From NCBI GenBank assembly GCA_002732675.1, contig NVRR01000036.1:1-17287 (forward strand): 17,287 nt of DNA, in the 5' to 3' direction. The notes beneath the pieces are model-generated. The model had not been told where the DNA came from. It did no database searches and was given only the letters and a program-made list of their open reading frames with translations. A program made the translations under genes and the position numbers. This stretch comes from Sneathiella sp. GTDB lineage: Bacteria > Pseudomonadota > Alphaproteobacteria > Sneathiellales > Sneathiellaceae. Below, one piece after another: positions 1-6,714 of this stretch; positions within the stretch are counted from its first letter, which is position 1; each line of letters opens with the position of its first letter.

Positions 1-306
1 TTCCGCGCGATGATAAGCCGGTACCACATAGGCAACATCGGCAATTCCTTCGCGGACGCCATTCATGCTTTCGGCAAAGTTCAACAGAGTATTCGGAAAA
101 ATCTTACCAGTATATTCGCCGCCTGTATTTTTCTCAATGTTGTCGGCAAACTTTCGCATCCCTTCGACTAGACCATTGTTTCCTGTCATACCGACAGCGA
201 TCCGTAACTCGTCTGCGTTAGCCGCTATGTTTCCGGACATGGCGATCGCACCGAACGCAATCGCCGCAGCAAATGCTTTTACACCTATACCAAAGTTATT
301 TTTCAT
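1..306 (-). CDS. TRAP transporter substrate-binding protein (DctP type), 5' part only
   Basis: The reverse strand from 306 to the window edge reads as 102 in-frame codons without a stop. Residues 1-31 look like a Sec signal peptide: a Lys at 2, an alanine-rich hydrophobic core, and a likely cut after ANA before DELRIAVG. The following residues, with GMTGNNGLVEGMRKFADNIE and then TGGEYTGKIFPN and REGIADVAYVVPAYH, match the N-terminal lobe of TRAP periplasmic solute receptors, which bind small organic acids for import by DctQ/DctM-type membrane partners. GGGAGA lies about 7 bases before the ATG. The rest of the gene, and any DctQM partners, lie beyond the left edge. The substrate cannot be read from this part. 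The IS remnant begins about 100 bases upstream of the start, so the native promoter may have been altered. The start and family are fairly secure. Confidence 0.82.
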   Translation of the reverse strand, partial: MKNNFGIGVKAFAAAIAFGAIAMSGNIAANADELRIAVGMTGNNGLVEGMRKFADNIEKNTGGEYTGKIFPNTLLNFAESMNGVREGIADVAYVVPAYHRAE

Positions 307-325
307 GAGCTTTCTCCCAGATTTT

Positions 326-338
326 CGACGTTTCGTCG
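326..338. promoter_or_regulatory. Small inverted repeat in the TRAP gene leader
   Basis: CGACG-TTT-CGTCG is a perfect 5-bp inverted repeat with a 3-base loop, 20 bases upstream of the TRAP receptor start codon. It could be a small operator or an mRNA hairpin next to the ribosome binding site. It is short enough to be chance. Confidence 0.25.
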
Positions 339-403
339 TTATTTATTGTTAGCAGGAGGCGATGCTATATATTTAATGGTCAACCAGCAAGTATTTATTA
401 ATG

Positions 404-1001
404 TCCGTTTACATTGAGTTATCGAGATGTGGAAGATCTGCTGGCCGAACGAGGACTGGATATCTCATACGGAGCTGTCCGACGATGGTTTCGGAAGTTT
501 GGCCAAACAATAGCCAGAAACCAAAGATCCTCCCGCCCTGCTCCCAATAATATTTGGCACCTGGATGAAACGGTCATCGTTATCCGCGGAAAGCGCCATT
601 TTCTGTGGCGCGCAAATAATTGAAGAAGCAAGGATTTTCACCGTCGCAAATCGTAACAGATAAACTGAAATCATATCACAAGGCATTTCGGATTTTTGCG
701 CTTGAACGCCACATATATTGACAACAAACGTTCTAACAATCGGGCAGTAAATTCTCATCTTCAAGTAAGGCGAAGTGAGCGAAAAATGCAGCGATTTAAG
801 TCACCTGGACCTACTCAGAGATTTCTCAATATTCAGTCAGCCACTTACAATAATTTTTACTTACAACGTCACTTAATCAATCGAACTCACCATAAGCAAT
901 GTCGCGCTGACGCATTTGACGTTTGCACACGCGCAGGCAAGACCGTTTGAAATTTTTAAAGAGAAATCTCGGTGCCTACTGTAAGTTAATGTGGCAACGC
1001 C
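404..1001 (+). mobile_element. IS6-family remnant A1 (type A), left end missing
   Basis: Similarity to the type A copies at 6715 and 9558 begins at about 404, inside the transposase gene. The left terminal repeat and the first 35 or so codons are therefore gone. The right end is present: AGTTAATGTGGCAACGCC ends at 1001 and differs by two bases from the right end of copy A2. The remnant separates the TRAP gene from the amidohydrolase. No target duplication can be tested because the left boundary is a deletion. The exact left limit is uncertain by about 10 bases. Confidence 0.8.
408..950 (+). pseudogene. IS6-family transposase pseudogene (copy A1)
   Basis: From 414 the frame reads LSYRDVEDLLAERGLDIS, the helix-turn-helix region of IS6-family transposases. 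It continues to IWHLDETVIVIRGKRHFLWR, which holds the first catalytic Asp, and then stops at 621-623. About 27 codons are missing here compared with copy A2. The sequence resumes in another frame at 620 as LKKQGFSPSQIVTDKLKSYH, with the second Asp, shifts frame again near 690, and ends with RSNNRAVNSHLQVRRSERKM and a C-terminal tail to 950. In the RAENSH motif the catalytic Glu is Val (GTA at 747-749). One internal deletion, one further frameshift and a lost DDE residue mean the protein cannot work. Confidence 0.85.
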
Positions 1002-1063
1002 AAGGTACCCGCAGCTTCAAGGAGAAACGCAAACCGACTTTTACCGGCAAGTAGTAAAGCTCC

Positions 1064-2794
1064 CTATTCTGCCGCTTCCTGAAGCGGCGCGGGCTGACTT
1101 CCGCGGATCAGACGGCCCGGCCTTGCATCGGTCGGTTTTCCGTCCCGGCTGATAATTTCACCGGCGACAATAGTGACGACGTAGCCCGACGCCATTTGCA
1201 CCAGCCGCCGCCCACCCGCCGGTAAGTCATGCGCTATTTCAGGCTTGTAGAGGGTGAGGTTGTCATAGTCGATGACATTGATATCCGCACGATAGCCGAC
1301 CCTCAACACCCCGCGATCATAGAGACCAACCGCCTCCGCCGTGTCCTTTGACTGGCGCATAACGATCCATTGCAATGAAAATTTTGGGCCGCGCGTGCGG
1401 TCCCGGGTCCAGTGGGTGATCATGGTCGTCGGGAAGGACCCGTCACAGATCATGCCCACATGGGCACCGCCATCGCCAAGGCCTGGCAAGGTGTGCGGAT
1501 GCTTGAGCATTTCATAGGACGGATCAAGATTAAGACCGGCATAATTGAGGAAAGGCAGGTATAACATCCCCCGCCCGTCATTTTCCAGCATGATGTCAAG
1601 GGCAAGCTCGTAAGGGCTGACCCCTTTGGCCTCGGCCATCATGGCCAGAGTCTTTTCCACCGGGGGCTCATAGTCCGGAATATCATCCAGAACAAACATC
1701 TTGCCAAAATTACGCAGCATATTTGTAACAAAGGGATTTTTTGACTCTGGTATAGTCGCCAATAAACGCTTTCTGAATTCAGGGTCCTGAAGCTTACGCA
1801 GCCTGTCCTCAAACGGCTCGTCGGCGATTTCCTTATAGATGGCATGGCCGGAGAACGGGTTGAGGGTGAGTTCTAGACCGAGCAGAACCCCGACAGGGCG
1901 GCCGCAAACCTGGGCTCGCATGGTCAGGCCCTGTTCCGTCGCCACATCAATCGCCCGCAACATCGCCCGCCAGCTTTCCGGTGCCACGTCAGACTGAGCC
2001 AGGGAGATAGACAAGGGACGGCCACAGCTTTCAACGATCCGGCGCAGCATCGCCGTTTCCTTTTTCGGATCATCGAAATCCGACACAAACTGCAAGACAC
2101 CCTGCCCCGTTTCTTTCAGCGCCTGGGCGATCCCTGTCAGTTCAGCCTCGCTTGCAGTCAGCGTTGGGGTCGGTTGGCCGTCAGAGGTCCGGTGGTTCAA
2201 GGTACGGGACGTGGAAAAACCGAGAGCGCCTGCCTCCACCGCCTCTTTTGCCAATGCCGCCATTTGGGCGATATCGTCTTCGGTCGCGTCTTCCCGATTG
2301 GCGCCGCGCTCCCCCATCACATAAACGCGAAGGGCGGCATGGGGAAGCTGGGCCGCAAAATCAATATCATATTCACGGGACTCCAGGCTATCGAGATAGT
2401 CGGGGAAACTCTCCCAGTTCCAGGGCAGGCCTGCCGACAGCACCGGAAAAGGGATATCCTCCACCCCTTCCATCAGCCGGATCAGGCGATCATGATCTTC
2501 GGGCCGACAGGGAGCGAAGCCGACCCCGCAATTGCCCATCACCGCCGTCGTGACGCCATGTTGCGATGACGGCGTCAGACGGTCATCCCAGGTGACCTGG
2601 CCATCATAATGGGTGTGGATATCGACAAAGCCCGGCGTAACAACAAGACCGGTTGCGTCTATTTCCTCCCGCCCCTTGGCCAAAACGTCGCCAATCTGGC
2701 TGATAATCCCATTATCGACGGCGATATCGGCAAAGAACGGATCCTCCCCGGATCCATCGACAATTTTACCTCCGCGTATGACCAGATCATGCAT
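1064..2794 (-). CDS. N-acyl-D-amino-acid deacylase-like amidohydrolase
   Basis: This 576-residue protein belongs to the amidohydrolase superfamily, D-aminoacylase/N-acyl-D-glutamate deacylase branch. It would hydrolyse an N-acyl-D-amino acid, or a related cyclic amide, in the cytoplasm. Visible hallmarks are the N-terminal beta-sandwich start (MHDLVIRGGKIVDGSGEDPF), the metal-binding HTH at residues 60-62 inside PGFVDIHTHYDG, the metal-bridging Cys candidate C89 in GNCGVGF, and a late Asp (D441 in GLGDGGAHVG). The C-terminal sandwich includes GYRADINVID. The start at 2794 is chosen because GGAG lies 8 bases before it and homology begins there. The frame stays open further upstream to 3008, but that stretch is unlike the family. 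It stands alone between A1 and the scar at 3001, with no operon partner. The family is secure and the exact substrate is not. Confidence 0.88.
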   Translation of the reverse strand: MHDLVIRGGKIVDGSGEDPFFADIAVDNGIISQIGDVLAKGREEIDATGLVVTPGFVDIHTHYDGQVTWDDRLTPSSQHGVTTAVMGNCGVGFAPCRPEDHDRLIRLMEGVEDIPFPVLSAGLPWNWESFPDYLDSLESREYDIDFAAQLPHAALRVYVMGERGANREDATEDDIAQMAALAKEAVEAGALGFSTSRTLNHRTSDGQPTPTLTASEAELTGIAQALKETGQGVLQFVSDFDDPKKETAMLRRIVESCGRPLSISLAQSDVAPESWRAMLRAIDVATEQGLTMRAQVCGRPVGVLLGLELTLNPFSGHAIYKEIADEPFEDRLRKLQDPEFRKRLLATIPESKNPFVTNMLRNFGKMFVLDDIPDYEPPVEKTLAMMAEAKGVSPYELALDIMLENDGRGMLYLPFLNYAGLNLDPSYEMLKHPHTLPGLGDGGAHVGMICDGSFPTTMITHWTRDRTRGPKFSLQWIVMRQSKDTAEAVGLYDRGVLRVGYRADINVIDYDNLTLYKPEIAHDLPAGGRRLVQMASGYVVTIVAGEIISRDGKPTDARPGRLIRGSQPAPLQEAAE

Positions 2795-3007
2795 GCCCTC
2801 GACTCCTTTTTGTTTTTTAGAAAAGTAGCATCTACGCATCAGTAAGTCGAGATCGTCGCCTAGCTGTTTTTTGCCATGCCACGAAATGGAGGCTGGCCAG
2901 ACTTCGACAAGACAGACGGCAAAGTCGATGATGATATGCAGGGTTACGAGCGGGCCGAACATCAGCATCCCCAGACTGCCGTTACTGTCGGTGCGGGTGA
3001 TGTCACA
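2795..3007 (-). other. Open in-frame extension upstream of the amidohydrolase, possible gene fragment
   Basis: The amidohydrolase frame remains open for another 71 codons upstream, back to a TAA at 3008-3010 that lies inside a type A IS end. The translation contains a hydrophobic stretch (GMLMFGPLVTLHIIIDFAVC) followed by a charged tail (GDDLDLLMRRCYFSKK). It resembles the end of a membrane protein more than part of an amidohydrolase. It has no start codon with a convincing ribosome binding site. I do not recognise the family. It may be the 3' remnant of a gene cut by the IS end, with the frame match to the amidohydrolase being accidental. Confidence 0.35.
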
Positions 3008-3135
3008 TTAACTTATTATTGCCAAAATCGGCGAAAACTAGGAATTTGAGGTTAGTGTTTTTCAGTGGCTTAAGGGATATCAAATTTGATCAATATAACG
3101 AGTCTGGTCATTTTTTGAGACAACGTGACAATACC
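3001..3135. mobile_element. Short double-ended IS scar, MITE-like (type A ends)
   Basis: TGTCACATTAACTT at 3001-3014 equals the inner part of the type A left end. CAACGTGACAATACC at 3121-3135 is a slightly changed type A right end (compare TTAATGTGACAATGCC). They face each other across about 106 bases with no transposase sequence and no recognisable gene. This could be an IS with its whole interior deleted or a non-autonomous miniature element. The right end interrupts an SDR gene start. Convincing 8-base target duplications were not seen. Confidence 0.6.
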
Positions 3136-3168
3136 CGACACGCCGGTAATCAGAACGATCTTGCTCAT
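3136..3168 (-). pseudogene. Start of a second SDR gene, cut after 11 codons by an IS end
   Basis: Beginning at 3168 and 40 bases downstream of the SDR stop, the reverse strand reads MSKIVLITGVS, the typical first strand and glycine-turn approach of short-chain dehydrogenases. AGAGAG lies about 6 bases upstream of the ATG. The next codons, GIVTL, are the type A end itself (3121-3135), and the frame then runs into unrelated sequence to 3070. The rest of the gene is absent. It was probably the second gene of an SDR operon. Confidence 0.6.
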
Positions 3169-3208
3169 GATGAACTCTCTTTTAGATATGAATGTTGGAC
3201 AACTAGGC

Positions 3209-3949
3209 TCAGATGATTCCGCCATTGGCGCGCAGCGTCTGACCGTTGATCCAGTCGCCGTCAGGACTGGCAAGGAAAGCGACCGCTGCCGCAATATCTG
3301 CGGGTTGGCCCAGACGTTCGAGCGGTGCCAATTTAGCGAGGCGGTCGACGACCTCTTCTGGTTTACCGTTGAGAAATAGATCAGTCGCTGTTGGTCCGGG
3401 CGCGACCGTGTTTACCGTAATGTTACGCCCGCGTAATTCCTTCGTAAGGACATGTGTGAGTGCCTCAACACCGGCCTTGGTCGCCGCATAGACGGCATAG
3501 GTCGGCTGATAGAGGCCGACAACGCTCGAAGACAGGTTGATGATCCGGCCCCCATCACGCAGCCGCCGGGCCGCCTGACGAAGCGTATTAAACGTACCCT
3601 TGAGATTGATAGCAACTTGGCTGTCGAATAGCGCGTCGTCACTGTCGGCGATGGTTGCCAACTTCATGATCCCGGCATTGTTCACTAGCACGTCGACTCC
3701 ACCGTAGGCTGCTTCCGCCGCATCAAACATGCGGGCCACGGCGGCGGGATCGCTGACGTCAGCTTGTGCAGTGATGGCGCGGCCGCCGGCACTTTCAATC
3801 TTGCGGACCTGCGCTTCTGCTGCCGAAGCATTTGCAGCGAAGTTGATGAGTACGGTAAAGCCCTCAGTCGCGAGCCGTTCCGAGATTGCTGCGCCGATAC
3901 CGCGCGAGGCACCGGTGACGATGGCTGTCTTGCGATATTCATTGGACAT
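3209..3949 (-). CDS. Short-chain dehydrogenase/reductase (3-oxoacyl-ACP reductase-like)
   Basis: This 246-residue classical SDR is an NAD(P)-dependent oxidoreductase. It shows the cofactor motif TGASRGIG at residues 12-19, NNAG at 90-93, catalytic Ser near 141, and Tyr154/Lys158 in YAATK. It ends with the usual WINGQTLRANGG. Length is normal for the family and no part is missing. The start at 3949 (MSNEYRKTAIVTG) is preceded by GGAGAAAGAAA, a good ribosome binding site. The frame opens 20 codons earlier (4009), but that extension is not SDR-like. It is transcribed divergently from a LysR regulator across a 129-base gap with a palindromic operator candidate, so the regulator probably controls it. 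Substrate is unknown; enzymes in this arrangement often act on quinones, ketones or aldehydes. Confidence 0.9.
   Translation of the reverse strand: MSNEYRKTAIVTGASRGIGAAISERLATEGFTVLINFAANASAAEAQVRKIESAGGRAITAQADVSDPAAVARMFDAAEAAYGGVDVLVNNAGIMKLATIADSDDALFDSQVAINLKGTFNTLRQAARRLRDGGRIINLSSSVVGLYQPTYAVYAATKAGVEALTHVLTKELRGRNITVNTVAPGPTATDLFLNGKPEEVVDRLAKLAPLERLGQPADIAAAVAFLASPDGDWINGQTLRANGGII
3821..3839. repeat. Copy 1 of a 19-bp direct repeat (inside the SDR gene)
   Basis: TGCCGAAGCATTTGCAGCG occurs here within SDR codons for the AANASA segment. It recurs without mismatch at 3968-3986, in the leader of the same gene, 147 bases away. Confidence 0.85.
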
Positions 3950-3967
3950 TTTCTTTCTCCTTTTCTG

Positions 3968-3986
3968 TGCCGAAGCATTTGCAGCG
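3968..3986. repeat. Copy 2 of the 19-bp direct repeat (in the SDR leader)
   Basis: This is identical to 3821-3839 over 19 bases and lies just upstream of the SDR ribosome binding site. A similar TTCTG flanks both copies, with a one-base gap. It explains why the upstream extension of the SDR frame also reads AANASA. Confidence 0.85.
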
Positions 3987-4016
3987 CATCTGAGGATAAT
4001 ATTTACCATTCGCCGA

Positions 4017-4032
4017 CATGATTATAATCATG
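4017..4032. promoter_or_regulatory. Perfect 16-bp palindrome, likely LysR operator in the divergent promoter
   Basis: CATGATTATAATCATG is a perfect palindrome midway between the divergent SDR and LysR genes. It fits the LysR binding pattern T-N11-A (ATGATTATAATCAT). Its core holds TATAAT on both strands (4023-4028 on +, 4021-4026 on -), so it could also contain overlapping -10 elements for the two genes. No good -35 hexamers were found at 17 bases, which would suit an activator-dependent promoter. The role is inferred from position and symmetry. Confidence 0.6.
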
Positions 4033-4078
4033 GTATAAACAACATCATTATTCTGATTTTACCAACAATAGGATTATG

Positions 4079-4975
4079 ATGGATCGGATCGACGCAATGC
4101 GGTTATTTGTCCGAATCGTTGAACGGCGCAGCTTCACTGCGGCGGCCCACGATACAGGCGTACCGCGATCTACGGTCACGCAAGTCATCAAGCAGATGGA
4201 AGCTCGGCTCGGCGTGCGGCTGCTTCAGCGAACGACGCGCGTTGTGCGTTCGACACTGGACGGCGAAGCTTATTATCGCCGGTGCATCGCCATTCTCGAC
4301 GATATCGAGGATGCAGAAGGGGCGTTCAACGGAGCTTTGCCCAAAGGCATGCTGCGGTTGGAAGTACAAGGCACCCTGGCCCGATTTTTCCTGATGCCGG
4401 GTCTACCCGAATTCTTCGCGCAATATCCTGACATCGAGATATCAATGAGCGAAAGCGACCGTTGGGTCGATCTGGTCCATGAGGGCGTCGACTGCGCGTT
4501 ACGTTGGGGGACGCTTCCAGACAGCGACCTTATCGCAAGACGGCTGGGGATGGCAGAGCGGATGACCTATGCATCCCCCGGCTATCTAACTAGATTCGGC
4601 CATCCGGACACGCTTGACGCTCTCGAAGGGCACCGGATTGTAGGCATACGTTTGCTCACTACCGGCGCCATTACGCCGCTCGACTTTGTCGTGGATGGCG
4701 AAATCCGCAGCGTCTCTCTGCCGGCGACGCTTTCAGTAACGGGCCCAGAGAGCTATCTGCTTGGAACACGGCTCGGCCTTGGCTTGGCGCAAATGCCGCG
4801 CTTCCATGTCGAGGATGACCTTCGTCGTGGAAACCTTGTGGCTGTGCTGACTAACCTCCCACCACCGTCGGTACCTGTGTCTGTTCTCTATCCACAAAGC
4901 CGTCAGCTTTCGCCGCGCGTGCGGGTCTTCATTGACTGGCTTGCCCAACAGTTCCCAATGGAGCTGAAACCGTAA
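4079..4975 (+). CDS. LysR-family transcriptional regulator, divergent to the SDR gene
   Basis: This 298-residue protein has a LysR N-terminal winged helix-turn-helix (MDRIDAMRLFVRIVERRSFT, then DTGVPRSTVTQVIKQMEARL) and linker RLLQRTTRVVRSTLDGEAYY. A substrate-binding domain follows from about residue 90 (LRLEVQGTLARFFLMPGLPE onward). Length is normal. Two ATGs lie side by side at 4076 and 4079. The second is chosen because AGGA then lies 5 bases upstream and family members start MDRIDAM. Subfamily features, such as the WVDLVHEGVDCALRWG loop, are those of regulators usually found divergent from oxidoreductases. Autoregulation and control of the SDR through the 4017 palindrome are likely. Confidence 0.9.
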   Translation: MDRIDAMRLFVRIVERRSFTAAAHDTGVPRSTVTQVIKQMEARLGVRLLQRTTRVVRSTLDGEAYYRRCIAILDDIEDAEGAFNGALPKGMLRLEVQGTLARFFLMPGLPEFFAQYPDIEISMSESDRWVDLVHEGVDCALRWGTLPDSDLIARRLGMAERMTYASPGYLTRFGHPDTLDALEGHRIVGIRLLTTGAITPLDFVVDGEIRSVSLPATLSVTGPESYLLGTRLGLGLAQMPRFHVEDDLRRGNLVAVLTNLPPPSVPVSVLYPQSRQLSPRVRVFIDWLAQQFPMELKP

Positions 4976-5068
4976 ATGCGTCTGCGTATTGGTTGCGGAT
5001 GATTTGAATCTACGAGTCTAAGTTATTGATTGTATTGGAGCGCGAATTGGAAAAAAATGAAGCCCTTG

Positions 5069-5456
5069 GGCATCATCAGGGGGAAATGCTTGAGCTTGGA
5101 TGATGTGGAATTTACGGTTGCCGCCTGAAAAATCCAGTCTGTTATTTCAAGACTTCACCTGAGATCACTCGCTTAGCCGTTATGATGTATGTCCGATATC
5201 CACTGTCATTGCGGCAAGTGGAATATCTCCTGCTTGTGCAGAGTATTGAGGTGAGCTATGAACCAGTTCGCGCTTGGTGTATCTGGTTCGGCCTTATATT
5301 TGCCGAAGAGATCAGAAAGAAGAGATCAGCATCTGAGTAGCCGCGAAAACTTCGAGTTGAAACGTGAAGAGGCCCTTAAGGAGTGGCGTCAACTCGCCAC
5401 ACAAAGATAACACTTTTCCTCTTTACTGTGCCTAGGTACTTTCCTCTGACAGTGCC
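5069..5456 (+). mobile_element. IS6-family remnant B1 (type B), internally deleted, both ends present
   Basis: The left end is GGCATCATCAGGGGGAAAT at 5069. The outer right end is TTTCCTCTGACAGTGCC at 5440-5456. About 390 bases remain, roughly half of an ordinary IS6-type element. The inside keeps only the two extremities of the transposase gene. The 93 bases between the LysR stop (4975) and this left end show nothing recognisable. Confidence 0.82.
5108..5410 (+). pseudogene. IS6-family transposase pseudogene (copy B1)
   Basis: The frame reads KNPVCYFKTSPEITRLAVMM (5112 on), then YVRYPLSLRQVEYLL and an altered HTH up to FAEEIRKKR. It then jumps, at about 5325, to the extreme C-terminus: HLSSRENFELKREEALKEWR and QLATQR, ending at TAA 5408-5410. 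Everything carrying the DDE residues is missing. There is no start codon at the usual place, because the expected ATG before KNP reads CTG. Confidence 0.78.
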
Positions 5457-5461
5457 TAGGC
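5412..5461. repeat. Tandemly doubled type B right end
   Basis: ACTTTTCCTCTTTACTGTGCCTAGG (5412 on) is followed directly by TACTTTCCTCTGACAGTGCCTAGG. Two right-end sequences thus stand about 27 bases apart, both followed by CCTAGG. The inner copy has drifted (TTTACTGTGCC for TGACAGTGCC). Confidence 0.65.
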
Positions 5462-5621
5462 GTACGCTGGGAGACATTTTTTACCCGTGGAGAGCTCGAT
5501 GACCTATGGTGCAAGTGCGTCTCAGGCCAAGATGAGCGGAGCTAACGTGGCATCCAGAGTCTAAGTCATGTGGATGCGGCTCTTAGCGGCTCGTTGGACA
5601 TGTGGCGGCGCCTTTGTGAAA

Positions 5622-5627
5622 TTGACA
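5622..5627 (+). promoter_or_regulatory. Possible -35 element for the ACR3 gene
   Basis: TTGACA matches the -35 consensus exactly and lies about 40 bases before the ACR3 start. The region 17 bases downstream (around ATAAGT) is only a weak -10. A GACATGCTGTC imperfect palindrome overlaps the spacer. The rest of 5457-5667 shows no gene; no arsR was found. Confidence 0.3.
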
Positions 5628-5667
5628 TGAGACATGCTGTCCATAAGTGTGATTGGAGCGATATATA

Positions 5668-6714
5668 ATGGGTGCTTTTGAGCGCTATCTTTCAGTTTGG
5701 GTTGCCATAAGTATGACGGTAGGTATCGGGCTCGGGAAGCTTCTTCCAGGTCCATTCTCTGCGCTTGCACGGTTTGAATACGCTAATGTGAACTTCGCCA
5801 TCGCTATTCTGATTTGGGCGATGGTCTGGCCGATGATGATCCAGGTGAATTTTGCCAGCCTTCGGCGGGCCGGCGACAGACCAAAAGGCCTTGTCATTAC
5901 CCTGGTTGTGAATTGGTTGATCAAGCCGTTCACAATGGCAGCGCTCGGCGTGTTCTTTTTTAAATATGTTTTTGCGGCGTATATTCCACCGGCGGAAGCA
6001 GATGGCTATATCGCGGGTTTGATTCTGCTTGGCGCAGCGCCCTGTACGGCAATGGTGTTTGTCTGGTCACAACTCACTAAAGGCGATCCGACCTACACCC
6101 TGGCCCAGGTCAGCGTGAACGATGCGATCATGGTCTTCGCGTTCGCTCCCATCGTCGCGTTGTTGCTTGGCGTGACCGACATCGCTGTCCCTTGGGAAAC
6201 ACTCCTCCTATCCGTCGGGCTTTATGTGGTCATCCCACTCCTCGCCGGGATCGTTGCCCGCACCTTGTTGATACGAATGGGCGGTGCGTCGATGGTGGAA
6301 CGCTTCACCGCTTCGATCAAGCCCTTTTCCATTATTGGGTTGCTGGCCACGGTCGTCCTGCTGTTTGGATTTCAGGGACAGGTGATCCTTGACCGCCCAC
6401 TCATAATTGCTCTTATTGCCGTGCCGATCCTAATCCAGTCCTATGGTATCTTTGTGCTCGCCTATGGCGCCGCATGGGCATGGAAAATTCCACACAACGT
6501 CGCCGCGCCATGCGCAATGATAGGCACCTCAAACTTCTTCGAACTCGCGGTCGCCGTCGCGATCAGCCTGTTCGGGTTGACCTCTGGCGCAGCCCTCGCC
6601 ACTGTCGTCGGTGTGTTGGTTGAAGTACCGGTTATGTTGTCGCTGGTCACCTTCGCCAACCGCACACGACGCCACTTTACAAATCAGGACGAGGGCATTG
6701 TCAGGGGGAAATGA
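5668..6714 (+). CDS. acr3: ACR3-family arsenite efflux permease
   Basis: This 348-residue inner-membrane protein has about ten hydrophobic segments and belongs to the ACR3 branch of the bile acid/arsenite/riboflavin transporter superfamily. It exports As(III), and sometimes Sb(III), by proton exchange. It begins [14 protein letters not shown], typical of the family, and contains the conserved Cys (C126) in [20 protein letters not shown]. Late-helix acidic residues are E292 in [10 protein letters not shown] and E319 in VEVPVML. The start at 5668 has GGAG 9 bases upstream; a TTG-initiated frame from 5653 is not needed. The natural protein should end around FANRTRRHF. The last six residues, GIVRGK, and the stop are encoded by a type B IS end (6694-6714), so the native tail has been replaced. 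No arsR, arsC or arsH is nearby. Confidence 0.92.
   Translation: MGAFERYLSVWVAISMTVGIGLGKLLPGPFSALARFEYANVNFAIAILIWAMVWPMMIQVNFASLRRAGDRPKGLVITLVVNWLIKPFTMAALGVFFFKYVFAAYIPPAEADGYIAGLILLGAAPCTAMVFVWSQLTKGDPTYTLAQVSVNDAIMVFAFAPIVALLLGVTDIAVPWETLLLSVGLYVVIPLLAGIVARTLLIRMGGASMVERFTASIKPFSIIGLLATVVLLFGFQGQVILDRPLIIALIAVPILIQSYGIFVLAYGAAWAWKIPHNVAAPCAMIGTSNFFELAVAVAISLFGLTSGAALATVVGVLVEVPVMLSLVTFANRTRRHFTNQDEGIVRGK
6694..6711 (+). mobile_element. Type B IS left-end stub fused to the ACR3 gene
   Basis: GGCATTGTCAGGGGGAAA differs by one base from the type B left end at 13481 (GGCATTGTCAGAGGGAAA). No type B interior follows; a type A left end begins within a few bases. Together with the type B right end at 5440-5456, it brackets the ACR3 gene in the orientation expected for cargo between two directly repeated type B elements. 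Confidence 0.75.

Noticed and set aside
2152..2569. Two overlapping + strand open frames opposite the amidohydrolase
   Set aside because: They are shadows of a conserved gene; low-complexity Pro/Arg content and no recognisable domain.
2794..2968. Longer start at 2968 for the amidohydrolase (634 residues)
   Set aside because: The start at 2794 has GGAG at 8 bases and matches where the family begins. The extension is unlike any amidohydrolase.
3019..3216. 65-codon + strand open frame across the IS scar
   Set aside because: No ribosome binding site or homology. It spans an IS end and the antisense of an SDR start.
5412..5461. Short tandem repeat considered as a CRISPR or att site
   Set aside because: Both units are recognisable as type B IS right ends; there is no spacer structure and no integrase nearby.
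5653..5667. TTG start five codons upstream for the ACR3 gene
   Set aside because: The ATG at 5668 has GGAG at 9 bases and gives the standard family N-terminus. The TTG overlaps that ribosome binding site.
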